NCBI GenBank assembly: GCA_035582835.1
Contig: JAYKAV010001000.1
Span: forward strand, 3,673,721-3,737,720
Origin: Phoebastria nigripes
Taxonomy: Eukaryota > Chordata > Aves > Procellariiformes > Diomedeidae
Length of the DNA stretch: 64,000 bases
Reading direction: 5' to 3'
Below are positions 39,614 to 52,000 of the stretch, piece by piece. Every line of letters starts with the position of its first letter. Positions within the stretch are counted from its first letter, which is position 1. The notes below the pieces were generated by a model, which worked only from the letters and a program-made list of their open reading frames with translations, did not search any database and was not told the origin of the DNA. The position numbers and the translations under genes are program-made.

Positions 39614-39864
39614 CGCGGTGAGGACCCGCCGCTCCGCTCCGGCCAGGACAGCCGCCCTCGCAGCGAACGAGCCGGGCGGCGATCTCCACCTGGTTACCCA
39701 CGCCAGCCGTAAAGACACTCGCGCAGGCCGTCACGCCGTTGTCGCAAAGCCGCCGGGTCAGTCCCGGAAGCGGGCTGGCGGTTGTGCCGGGCACACCCCT
39801 GCGCTGCCGTAAGTGATGCGGGCGGGGGCGGCCGCGGCGGGGAGCTGGGCTGCGCCGCTGCAGG
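39614..39864. promoter_or_regulatory. bidirectional PHKB/ITFG1 core promoter region
   Basis: 251 bp separate the two start codons, so both 5' UTRs and core promoters must lie here unless upstream first exons exist. I see no TATA box. On the plus strand there are tandem GC boxes (GGGCGG at 39820-39825 and GGGGCGG at 39825-39831) and an ETS-type core CCGGAAG (39764-39770). These are common in TATA-less head-to-head promoters. Start sites cannot be set from sequence. Confidence 0.8.
39763..39773 (+). promoter_or_regulatory. ETS/GABP-like site
   Basis: CCCGGAAGCGG contains the CCGGAAG core bound by ETS factors such as GABPA, which are enriched in bidirectional promoters. It lies roughly 100 bp upstream of the ITFG1 ATG and 150 bp from the PHKB ATG. 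It is a motif match only. Confidence 0.5.
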
Positions 39865-40039
39865 ATGGGGGGCTGCCGCGGCTGGCTTGGGCTGTGCCTG
39901 CTGCTGGCCCTGGCGGGGCCCGGCGGGGCCCTGCAGAACGTCACCGCCCAGCTCTTCGGGGCGGAGGCCTACGGGACCCTCGCGGCCTTCGGCGACTTCA
40001 ATTCGGACAAGCAGACGGACCTGTTCGTGCTGCGAGGCG
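39865..40039 (+). CDS. ITFG1: ITFG1 coding exon 1 (signal peptide and first FG-GAP motif)
   Basis: Encodes residues 1-58 and one base of Gly59. The ATG at 39865 has A at -3 and G at +4. The leader has a hydrophobic core LGLCLLLALAGPGGA, with cleavage likely near ALQ; then come sequon N25-V-T and DFNSDKQTD (D44-D52), a Ca2+-binding FG-GAP loop. The donor is GGCG|GTGAGC. It is very CG-rich, being inside the CpG island. An out-of-frame ATG lies upstream at 39816. Confidence 0.95.
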
Positions 40040-43000
40040 GTGAGCGCGGCGGGGGCGGGAGCGGGGCCGCCGGCGTTACCGGCGTCGGTCTGGAGGAGGG
40101 CGGGAGCGGAGCCGGCTGGGTGCCTGGGTGCTGTCGCAGGAGCCCCGAGGAGCGCCTCGGGGGTTTTCCCTGCCGGTGTTCGGAGCGCCTGTCGCTGGGG
40201 TGCGTTCCTGGTTGCGTTTCAAGGCTGGGGGGGGCCGCGTAGGCGGAGGTGCGCCCGGTGTGACACCTGCGCGGGCCCCGCGGGGCGTCCTGCCCCGGCG
40301 TCCCTTCCTGGAGTGCTCCTGAAGAGGCACCGGTTGCTTGTTTGAGAGGTGCCTTCTCGGTTCCTGGTGGGCAGGGAAAGACTTTCCCGGTGGGAGTTGT
40401 CCTGCGAGGAGCAGGGAGTTGGACTCGACGATCCGTACGGGTCCCTTCCAACTGGAGATCCCCTCCGAGTCTGTGCGTTGCTGGCTGCTTGTTCTTCGCC
40501 TTGTCTTCTGAAGCGTGGTGTTCGGTGTTCGGGTCTGTTTGCAGTATTGCTGAGGGCGAGCACAGCCAGCAATAAAATTATTTTCAAGACTAAAATTGAC
40601 ATTTGCTTTGCTCCTGAGATATTTTCTGTATGGAAAAAGATATTTGCAACTTGCACTAAAATATGGCTTCATATAGGGCAAGAAGTACTTTTCTTTAAAG
40701 TTGAATTTATGGTTGTGAAATAATCTAAAGACTTTGTCCTACAGAGTGATGGTCACAAATCGGTTTTTCGCTCCTGCTTTCACAATATTTTGGGAAACAG
40801 AGATGAATATTTCACAGTTGTAAAGAAGATAAATTGCACATTATCCTACCTTGAACATTATGTTAAAGTGGAAGGCTAGATAAATTTGTTCCACACAGCT
40901 GTCATCTGCCATGAGTTTCTGTTTAGGCTTCAGATATGGGGGGACCCCGAATCAGAGCTTATTATCAGTGGTCAGTGTTATTTGTGGATGTTAATCTTGG
41001 ATTATTTTACTCACTTGAAGCTACATGTTAAGATAATAAACTTATTCTCAAATTTGCCTTTGTTATTCCTTCAATCTCAGAAATGTTCCTGTAAGTAGCT
41101 TCGGTAAAGCATGAGTGAATTTCCCATCTAGTTGAGATATTTAAATGCATGGCTCCTTGAAAGTGCTCCACTGGCTCATCTACTGAAAAAATGCACTGAA
41201 AGATTAGATTTAAAATGAACGTCAGTGATGAGAGATTTAATTTTTACTTTCTTATCTTTCAGATGAATGCGTATAAAAATGTGAATAGTTAAAAGTTTTA
41301 GAAACGAGACTCATGGTTTCTTCTTTGCTTCTGCACAGCGGCACTTGCTATAGTTTTCCTACTTGATACTTTCTGTAAAAATCAGCCTCAAATAACCTAC
41401 TTGAAAACATTATCTTTCATAATCTAAGTCTTGACAAAAAGTAGCTTGAAAAATTTACAGCATACCTTCTAAACAAAAAGTAATAGCTAATTCTAAATAG
41501 TAGAATTCTAAGTAGTAGAATAAATGGTAGCTAATTCTAAGTAGTGCTGAAGAAGTGACCATTGGAGATAATACTAGATTTTGAGGAACAGTGATCTGGT
41601 AAAGAAGCCCAGTCCTGATAATCCTGACCCTTAATAAGGAAATGGGGATGATGTCTTGGGCCTTGTGCTGGATTTATATTACTGTTCTGATCTTGAATTA
41701 CTCTATTTGAATGAGAGTTATGTTTCGTATGCTCAGATACATGAAAGAAAAATCTGTACTCAGAGTTTGTAAGAGAGGGTAAACTAGGTAAACATAAGAG
41801 GTAATCTAGATCCAGAACTATCTTGTTGCAAGAACAATTCAAAATTACCAGTGGACCCTGGGTTTAGTCAATTTTTGAAAATAAAAATATACGAATAAAT
41901 GGAATTGTGCATACGCTTACCTGTTTTGTGAGTCTATGCATAAAACAGGGATAAGTGGGAAAGCTCACGCTGTTTGCTTGTTCAACCTACCACCTTCTAG
42001 TTGTGTTTGATGTCTCTTCTAATAGTACAGGGCAATGAGTGATCATTCCCCTATTCACCTTCTGCATTTCTTTGGGGAATTTTGAAAAATTCTGTGGTAT
42101 CCTCACTCAGATGTTCAGACTGAAGACCTCTAATCTACATAATAGTTGTTTGTATGGAAACTGTTCCCTTTTTTCACACCCTCCTATGTACATTTTTTTC
42201 CTTTCTTCTGTATTCTTTTTGAGATGAGAGGACAAGAACTTCAGACAGCATCTAGGATGTGTGCACTGTGGATTGATGTAGTGGCATAGTGATTTTGTTT
42301 TCTGTTCATCTAATAATTTAGAGTAGTCAGGTTTTTTTGACTGTTGATGAGCAGCACTGAGCTGAAATTTTGATAAATCAGTCTTTAGTGACCATAAAAT
42401 CTCATTTCTGAGTGGTATAATTGACTTAGAACCTGGTATGTGAAAAACACATTTGCTTCTTCTTCTTCATCATCATCATCATTACCACATAGATGATGAA
42501 AAGGCAGGTGAAAGTTTATAGTGTGAAATCGGAATTACAAGTTTTAGCAGTCAACCCACAGCTTTATTATCAAAAGCTTAACCAGCCAGCAGGCTTCTTT
42601 ACCTTACTGCGTGCCAACTTTTTCAATCATCTGTGAATGTGTAGTGCAACCCAGGCTTTATTAGCTTGCCAGCTGGGACTGCACTAGTCACCCCTATCCA
42701 TTTTGAAAGGGTTTGTTTTCATTTACTCATTTGCTGGCATAGTCTCCTTGGCAAATACATTTATGGCAGTTATCTTTTTTTTCCATAGCCAGTAAGCTTG
42801 TATTCTGCTATTTCACAGCTATGAACTTTGCCACAGAATGATGCTCTTGAAATATACTATGGTAGCTCGAGTTTGGAGCCGTAGAATTATTTTTGATTAG
42901 GTAACCTAGTTCTTGCAGTTTGGGATGCTACAGGTGAGTTTCTTGGAGAATGCAGAAAACAAACAAAGGATGAGTAAAAAAATTGTATTTTTTTTTTCTT

Positions 43001-46000
43001 CAGCTGTGAACTATTATTTTACTTGCAGAAGTAGGTGTGTGTGTATTGTGGCTTACTGACTGAAAATACATTTCATTGTTCAGGTTAAAATTTTTTTTTT
43101 TTCTTCCCCGAATTTCAATTATTTGTGCAACATAAAATATGGGCTTTTATTTAGATCTTCCTGAAATAATTAAATGATAGTGGTTTGTATCATTGCCTCT
43201 AAATGAGGAAATACTGCAGGGAACCAGGTTACTTCTGTGAGTTTCACTTAAAGTGCTTTTGTCAGCCAACTTGGGAAAGCAGTATCAGATCCTGCTATGT
43301 TAGAGACAGTGTTAAAAGAATTCATTTGAGTTAGCTTTTAAGCTTTAATTATTTGTACGGAACTGATGCCTACTACTTTTCAACATGTAATGTTTCTTAC
43401 CTTGTTATAGGGAGTTTTATTTTAAGTGGTGTGATAACAATAGCAGAGAGAAAGGTCTAACACTAAGCCNCAAAGAAGATTCTTGATATTAGCATTCCTA
43501 TAAGATGCAATTAGATTTATAGGTTGTATTGAAGAAGTGCTCCTTTTGCTTCCTTTTGAATGAGGAGGAAGTAGTTGTATGGGAAGTCTTTCAAAGTTTT
43601 TGCTGCTGTGAGGAATGACTGTTTGTGGCATAGCTTTTTAAATATTGTTCTTGTATATAAACCATTTACAGTCCTCCTCTGTTATGCATCATCTTACTTG
43701 CTTTTGCAGGAAATGAGTTGATAATCTTTTTGGCTGACCAAAAGGAGCCCTACTTTAAGCCCCGTGTTAAGTTACCAATGACGTAAGTATTGATACTCAA
43801 TGGTGAAACAATGTAAGTGGCCATTTTTTTTGAAAGCGCATCTCTGCAGTCAGTGGGAACATAACTAGAATTGTCTGTGCTGCTGTTATCTGTTTGACTG
43901 TGTTGTTCAACTTGCCCTTAGAGCTCCAGTTCTTTAACCAGTTTCCTGATTAATTTCCTGGTACATTTTTGTTTTGATTTGTTTGGATTTTGTGGGTCAG
44001 ATGAATTTGTGGAGATGAGTTTTGTCATTCGTATTGTTAATGAATAGGTGTGGCTTCCCACCCCCTCATGGAACTTCTATGCTTTGGTTTTTTGTCCTCC
44101 AATTAGTTTTAAAAACACTCATATCTTGGAATATTTTTGCAGTTGACTTGTTTTTTCAGGACTTTATTTCCTAGTAAAGCAAACTATTATTCCATATCAT
44201 AGGTTAAGTCTTTTTGGCAGGTAGTATTAGTCTCTGTCCCAAGACATGTTTTCAGGGAAATTCTTCTAGTTGCTGTAGTTACTAACGGAATCCAGCCAAT
44301 ATCATCTGCTTTAGAAAGAGATATGGAGAATGGTGTTCTGGTATTTCTGTGTAGAGACCTGTTCCTTTCTTAAGTTCAAATGTGGCTTTAAAAAAAGCAT
44401 CAATTTTTAATAAATGTAAAACAATCTGTGTGTTTATGTACATATATATGTATAGCTTTAACTATAATAGTACTACAGGATATGTTATTGCTTATGAATA
44501 ATGCTTACTAATAGTATTATGTCTATTAAAAGTTAAATTGTTGTTACAGCTCAGCTTCATCTTCTATAGTTCTATATATTTTTGTTTTTCCTTATTCCCT
44601 CCTATCTTGGAAGGAGCTAATTTGTTTAGAAATGATCATTAGAAATGATCTGCTTCTAATTCTTAACAGAATGATCCACATTTGTGTGTGTAAAGCAGAG
44701 TCTCTGAGTAGGTAACCAAGTAAAAAAAGATAGAAAGAACAAACAAATGCAGGGAGGAGTGGTGAGATGTGGTAGAAGATAGGAGGAGATGACTTTGTCT
44801 TTAAAAAGATCTAGCTACCTGTCTGATTCCTGCTGCTTAAACTGCTCCTGTTGCTTTATGGTCTTGCTCTTGGAATGCAACCAAAAGATCCTGCTCTCTG
44901 AAACACATTTTTTAGGACTGGTTCTACAACAAATGAAGGGATTTAATGAAGTCTAGATAGCATTAACAAACAGGATATGGCTGAAGAATGCCTTTTAGCT
45001 GAAGTTTAGAATTAAAAATGTCATCTTTCCTTAGAGGAAGATGGCCTGCAGAATGCTTGATTTAACGTTACTTTTGCAATAGATAAGGACTTTGTAAAAA
45101 GCCAGGTTGTTGAAGGATAATATTGTATTTGACCAACTAATAATAATTGGGACAAAAAGGCAAGCCTTTGAACACACAAGTACTTTCAATTTTCATGCAC
45201 ACATTTGTAAAATTATTTGCATGTGGTGTTTTTTGTTTGTTTTTAATTCTAGATCTCTCAGTGCTACCATAACCAGTGTAGTTCCTGGAGATTATGACGG
45301 TGATTCACAAATGGATGTCCTCCTGACTACCCGGGCACAAAATCATGGCAGAGATGAACTTTCAGTGTTTATTTTCTGGGGGCACAACCAAACATTAGGT
45401 GAGTTGCTGAGACTGCTTATTCATAAGATTGTTAGACTTTTTAATAATTCAAAGTATTGTCAGAAAGTTATAACTCATTTTACAGTGTAGTGATTGTTTT
45501 TACAACTAAAATAGGGATTAGCAGCTATTTAATATTATCTTGCTGTTAAACTGTATTCAATAATTAATGAAAGAGAACAAAGCTAAAACTCTTGCTTTGT
45601 ATCACGCAACAGACATAACCAAACAATATTATAGTTTGACAGTAACCTACTAACTGAAGAGCTACTTCTCATGGCTTCCCCATTATGCATGTCAGCTTCA
45701 CAAAGATTATCTCAAAAGACTTATCTTGAATTTAAAATGCACTGAGAACCTGGTGTAAAGTTTAGCGCATAAACTTTCAAAATATCATACCTAAGCTTAC
45801 CAACGGTAATATAACACTCTTATTTCTGTTAAACCAAATTCTGAATAAACACATATTGGGAAAGGCACAAATGAGCATATGGGGCTTAGAAAAGGAGTCA
45901 GAAGCTAAAAATTCGGCCAATGGTTGGTATGTAGTGAGGCTACTGGGAAGGTATGTGGTGCCTACTTGGGTAATGGAAGTGTGACAGACAAGTCAATAGG

Positions 46001-49000
46001 AGGGTACTGTCATATAAAATGTGGAAACTGGAAAGAAGAGAAACATGGAGAGATGAAGGAAACAGGGATGATGTGGCAAGGAGTTTGGATTACAAGTGAA
46101 AGTGAAGTCTGAGAGGTGATAACCTGATTAGGACTTAAAATCCTCACTTACCATTTCGGGAATCTACCTCTAATCCTTATTTCAAACACTCAGTGTATAT
46201 AATTAAGAATGTTTTTTACAGTGACAAAACATTAAACAGAGGTCTTATGTACAATGTTAAATTTTTAGACTGTCTTCATCCCAGCTATTCTGATTTCGTG
46301 TGTCTGTGACTGCAGTCATATGTAGAAATAGGTTTCACTAAGATCTATTTAGAATAATTTGTTGAAGAGTTTAGTGGACAGAGAAGAAAATTCAGCATTT
46401 TAACTGTAACTCACCTTTCCTGCATAATTTCAGGAAGCCATTTAGTTTTTTATGTTCAGTGGTGGCTGATTTTTTTTAATCATAAAATTGATGGTTGTAA
46501 ATTAATAGAAGAAGAATTATGTCTAAGTTAAAAATGCAAATGTCATAACATAGTGGTAACTGAATCAAATTAATATTTTCTGTTTTCAGATCTTAACCAT
46601 AAAACTATGTTAAATAAGACTTTTCAGGATGAGCCTCTGGTAATGGAGTAAGTATGACCTACTTTTTCAGAAAACAACATTTATAATGGAGCAACTTAAA
46701 TATATTTTAATGTTAAAATTTGAAACACATGCTCTTTATCTTTTAAGAACAGGGTGGTTTGTGTAATGTCAACTGGTCTAACAAAAGATGACGAAACATA
46801 AGTCACCTTTACAAATCTTGTATATTATATCATCCTGCAATAGTAACTAAATAAGCTTTTAATTTTTTTAATTTCAGTACTCTGTTTTATGCAGAAAAAG
46901 AGCCATTCATTTTTTAGTGAATTTTGTAAAGCAAAAACCTTACTGGCTTATCAGACTGAGCAAATATCCCTTTCACAGTGCACTTCCCTCTGTGTGAAAT
47001 GCTGAACAAAAGAGGGGGGGGAAATATAGCTGGAAAATCAAATGCATGGCATAGTGTAAAATATTGAAGGAGGTGTACTGCTACTAGCAGTTCAGACAAG
47101 AGCCAAAATTCAGAGAAGACTACACAGCTGAAAATTCTTCATTGCTTGGTGGGAAAATGCTAACCAAATACAGGTTAACTTAAGAACAGTTAATTTCAAC
47201 TCCTATAATGATAAAGGTGATACTGAAATTGTTTTGCATTTTCAGCTTTAATGGAGACTTGATTCCCGACGTCTTTGGTGTCACAAGTGATTCAAGTAAG
47301 CCACAGATATGGCTAGGCGGGTAAGCTAAGGGTTTGTTTATTAGCATGAATTTTGATAACTTATTCATTGTNCATCCACTTCTGTTCTTATTAAGGAGGC
47401 ATAAGACTCATGTTTAACTGGAACTGTGCAAACATATGAATCTTCTGTCACTTCCATGTGTATCTTTAAACATTCTATGACACTCTGCATCTCATTTTTA
47501 AAGTGTTATTTTTATAGGGGAAGTAGTTGTTTTATAGGGGAAGCAGACATTCCATGAGAGCTGAGAAAACAAAAACCCTGTTATTTGACATGAGAAATAG
47601 GATAATTGTTTCTTGGGAACAGTTATAGTCTCCTTTGTTTAGTACACTTTGATATTTATTATTATAATCTGTATTATGGAATTCTGTGCTGTACAAAAAT
47701 ACAAACCAAAGTTTTTAAGTAGCATCTGTAGAATTTAAGCTAATTAAGCATTTAGTCTAATAGATGAAGTGACAAGTTGATGATGTGAGAAGTACTGGAA
47801 CAGATCTTATAATATAAGGGATAGCAAAATGAAAATGTGCAAGAGTTTGGGGTAAACTTAAAAAAAAATTCAGCTCTCATTTATCTAGGAAATTAATTGT
47901 AATGGGAAGGTTAGACAACATGGGAAATCAAAAGCACAGGAAGTTCAAAGTGTAAGGGTATTAAGCTATATATTAAGGAAAATATTTGGTATGCTTATTG
48001 GGGGAAGAGATTCATAAAAAGATATAAGGCAGAGGCGACTTTAAGTCACAATATAAATGTGCATGCAAGTGATGTTCACTGTATCACATCTTTTGTGTTA
48101 AGGAGTGGCTAAGGCCACTCTTCTGCAAATAGAAATTGACTGAAGTCTTGTAAGATGAGATTGCAGTAAAGGGGACTAAGTTTCATTATTGAAGTTTCTG
48201 CTAGCCCTGGAATTTCTAGAATGGGACTAGCTAGCAAAACTGGGATAAAAATGATTATTTTAATGGCATATTTAAATGGTTAGTAAGGACTATGCAAAGG
48301 ATTATTTTTGTTTAACTGTTTTGGGTATGAATGCTGAAATCAAAGCATAACAAAAGAATGGATCTCTACTGACTCAGAAGAACCAGTCTCTAAACAAAAA
48401 ATTAAAATGTAGCAATGTCTCTAATATTGGACAAGATGCCAAAGAACTTTAAATCTGTCTTTTGAAAATAAGTTATAAGTTAAAAGCACTACTGGACCCT
48501 AGAGTAGGACAGTTCACATTCTATTCAGTTTTCCTGATACAGCTTTTGAAGTTTGTAATCTGGTAAAGAAAAAGAAAGCTTTGGCTTTTGAGAGCTATTA
48601 GGATTGTGTTTTCAAGGACACAAATTGGTGTGACTCTGAGTTAGTGAAAGTTTTGTTATTGAACAAGATGACTTTTTTTTTTTTTNAAAAAAAAAAAAAA
48701 ACACAATGAAAAATATGGGTCTGTACATCATTTCCTGTGACTTCTGCCAAACTGAACTTAGCACACATTCAGTCTTTGAATTTTGTAAGGAAGAACTTCA
48801 TTGATAGTGTGGTAGGTTTGGGTATTCTGTGGAAAGGAAAGAAACCGCGAGAGAAGGATACTTGAATTAGAACTCTTTGCCTGATTTAGAGATTTTTCTC
48901 TCAATTGTCGAAGAATGTGCTGAAAAGATAGCAGAAATTATTTTTAGGATGTGAGTTGGATTATAAATGTCAAAATAAATACATTGTTCTTAGCTTTGTG

Positions 49001-52000
49001 ATGGTATGAAAACCACTCTTTTGACATTTTCTTTCTGAACTATTTTCTTTTGACTGATAATGAATAATTTCCAATGAATAATTGGAAAAATTAGGAACTG
49101 GGCTTGTGTTTTCTTAGAGGATTGGACCTTTAAATCAGTCGTTTGAAGAAGTTTGCATCTTCTAACTTGCTATTTTGCAGCTTTTAAGTGGAACTTGAGA
49201 GGATTGTCTTGAATGTTATTTAGTAACATTAACATAAAAGCTTGCAGCTCTGTGTGTTTCAGGAGAAATCTGGGTGTTGGCATCACAGCTGTTTTAGGTT
49301 TGAATACAATCAATACTTAAGTTTATTTTAAAAGAAAGAGTGTGTTAGGAAGTCTTTGCATTCCTGTGTGGCTTTCTTTAGCTATTGTTTCAAAAAAGGT
49401 CTGCTACCACTGGAGAAATCAATGAGATGATTACTCTGTCTCTATGGCAACAATATATCAGCTTTCTATTGTGCATCTCCATGGCCCTTAAGAAATGTTT
49501 AAGCAAGGCTTTCCCCCCATACACACCCCATCAGTGAGTTTAACAGATCTATACCTGTTGTTCCTAACTGGCTATTTTCCTTTCCTTGGAGATCATTCAG
49601 AAGTGATGTAGGGTAAATAACATTTAAATGTGTAAATGGAAACTATACTCTTCTTGGCAATATGTTTTTGGTCATTAATGCCAACTTGAATTTTATCACC
49701 ATTACTTTTATTTAAATTGATAGCTTATGGAACAGAGATTTCAAATTCACAAGGGTGTTTCTGAACACCTTGCAATGATTATATATTGAAAAATTTTATG
49801 AGCTTTTGAAGATATGGAAAAATGGGAGAGATTTGTTTCATTTTGTTGATGAAATCCTTTCAGTAGCATTAGGATACAAATAAACTTACTCATCACAGCT
49901 CAAAATAAGACTGAGTGCTATAGGTAACAGCATAAGCAATGTCTTGTACGTGGAAAACAGTTTTATGTCATCTGCTTAGAAAAGCTTTTTTTCTTTTTTT
50001 AAATCTAAAATGTTTTTAAATTTATACTAGAGCTGTATAACTAACTTTCTTGGCTATCTTCAAAACTGAATACATAGAAAAACTTATAGAAAATATTTAA
50101 TTATTTCTTTAAGATTAAGTGATTCTTTTCAACATTTCTAAGACTTAGTTATGATCTCTGGGAAGTAATCAGAAGCTTTTTGGTTTTCTTCTTCTTACCC
50201 TCAAATGAGTCACGGAAGATAAAGACTTTAGTAATATGTATATAATGTCACTGGAATAAACAAAGTCATTCCAGACAGTAGTAATATCACTGTCCTGCTA
50301 TTGTATAATGCATATTGAGANTTTTCTGAGTGTATTAGCTAAGGGTTCTGAAAGTAAGATATCGGATGATTCAACCGCTATGACTTTTGAAGGATTTGTT
50401 ATATTTCAATGCGCTGCTAATAGGGAGATTTGCTGGAAGTTCAGTCATTTTTAGAAAAGAAACCAGTAGGGCATGTATCTTTATAAATAAATAAAAGTAT
50501 CACCTGCTTGGGAAATGACATAATTAGCCTATAGTCCATCATAATGTGAGAGTTTAATTCTTGTATTGATTTTTAAGTGACTGAAAATAAAGTCCATTTA
50601 CATGCAGCAGGCATGAGCTGCTTTAACAGCATGTGATTGTGTCCATTTTTGCTCATCTTTATTAAGCCTAAAGTAGATTTCAGAAGTACTGATAGTAAAA
50701 CTGCTTGAGGAAACCAGGGAGGACAGCGATCAGTGTCTCAAGATTTACAGTTGAAGTCTAGGGACTAAATTTCACTTTGGGTAGTGATACTTTTTTGTGT
50801 ACAAAAAAAATTGCTTTAGAAAGTTAATAAAATCTAACTGAAGCCCCTGTGCTATGAATCATCCTTTGCAGAACCTTTCAAGCAATTACTCTAGTTACTT
50901 AATATATTGTAAGCTAAGTAGTAATTTTAGCTTAGCATTAGGAGAACATGCTTTCTGTTCAATTTTATTTAAAGTTTCACAATTGTTTTTTAAAAGGTAT
51001 ATTATCATGATTAACAGTCCCTGAGCATTGATGAAATGTATTGCTTTTTATTCTTGTCTGCAGGAACTTATCATGGCATGTTGCGTTGGAAACTCAAAGT
51101 AAAATGTATATACCGCACTCTCATGCATTTATAGATTTAAATAACGACTTCACTGCTGGTAAGTCATAAAAGTGTTAAATACCTTCCTAAAAATATTTAT
51201 CACTAAGTATACAATGTAATGTATTGCAATTTCCTCCTAATATTTGAGTAAATTTCATTGATGGTTGTAAAGAGTTGGTTCTGGAATGTTGTATTCAGTA
51301 ATTATATGACTTTGCTACTTCTGATTTTTTTATTTTTAATGATTTTATTTTAATATCTACAATTTGAAAATTCTGGGCTTTAAAAAATCACTGCCAAAAT
51401 GAATAATCTAATAATGTTTTCTACTTGTTGATGATAATTTAATCAGAACTAATGCTTGTTCTGAATAATTTTGTGTTCACCATTAAAGCATTGTTTCCTG
51501 TTCTTCGTGATGCTGTATTCTAGTATTCAGTTTGCAACTGAATCAGAAGCAGGGCTGCATTTTCTTCATCTTGAGTCTGAAAATAGTTTTATAGTTCATT
51601 CAGAAGAATGTTTTCAAGACTGGACTTATAATTTGTTTCTTGAAGATTTCAGTATGACTTCATTCTATTTTTGTTGTAGTTAATTCTATCACCGATTGAG
51701 AAAATAGCATGTGAGACTTTATTCTTCTATTACTATATGAGCAATCCTATAACCTATTTATAATTCAGTGTTCACAAGCGAGTACTGGAGACAACTTTTC
51801 TTATGGTACAGATAAACTGTATTCTTCCTTTGGTGGTGGTGGTGGCTTTGTTTCGTTTGGGTTTTTTTGTGACATACGCAATGCAATTTAGCCTTCAGTT
51901 ACCACGATGAATCTATTTATGACTTGCATACCTGGTTCATACCTCCAAGCACATTTAAATATTGTGCTGAACTTAATTTCTTCACACACTAAATGAATTC

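Larger units (their letters stand above)
39100..40330. promoter_or_regulatory. CpG island covering both gene starts
   Basis: A sharply bounded CG-rich block with dense CpG in an otherwise AT-rich window. It covers PHKB exon 1, the inter-ATG spacer and ITFG1 exon 1, and runs a few hundred bases into both first introns. It includes an 11-G run at 39353-39363 and many GGG tracts that could form G-quadruplexes. All long open frames here on both strands, other than the two first exons, are composition artefacts. Confidence 0.93.
40040..43709 (+). other. ITFG1 intron 1
   Basis: 3.7 kb, GC-rich to about 40,330 (CpG island), then a CR1 tail (40408-40458). Short imperfect repeats of gctaattctaa(a/g)tagt occur at 41486-41545, with a trinucleotide repeat at 42456. 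Confidence 0.9.

Noticed and set aside
39063..39812. Long plus-strand open frame (249 codons) in the CpG island, plus several overlapping frames on both strands to 40,681
   Set aside because: Composition artefact: few stops in CG-rich DNA, no domains, Arg/Pro/Ala/Gly-rich, and they overlap the two real first exons.
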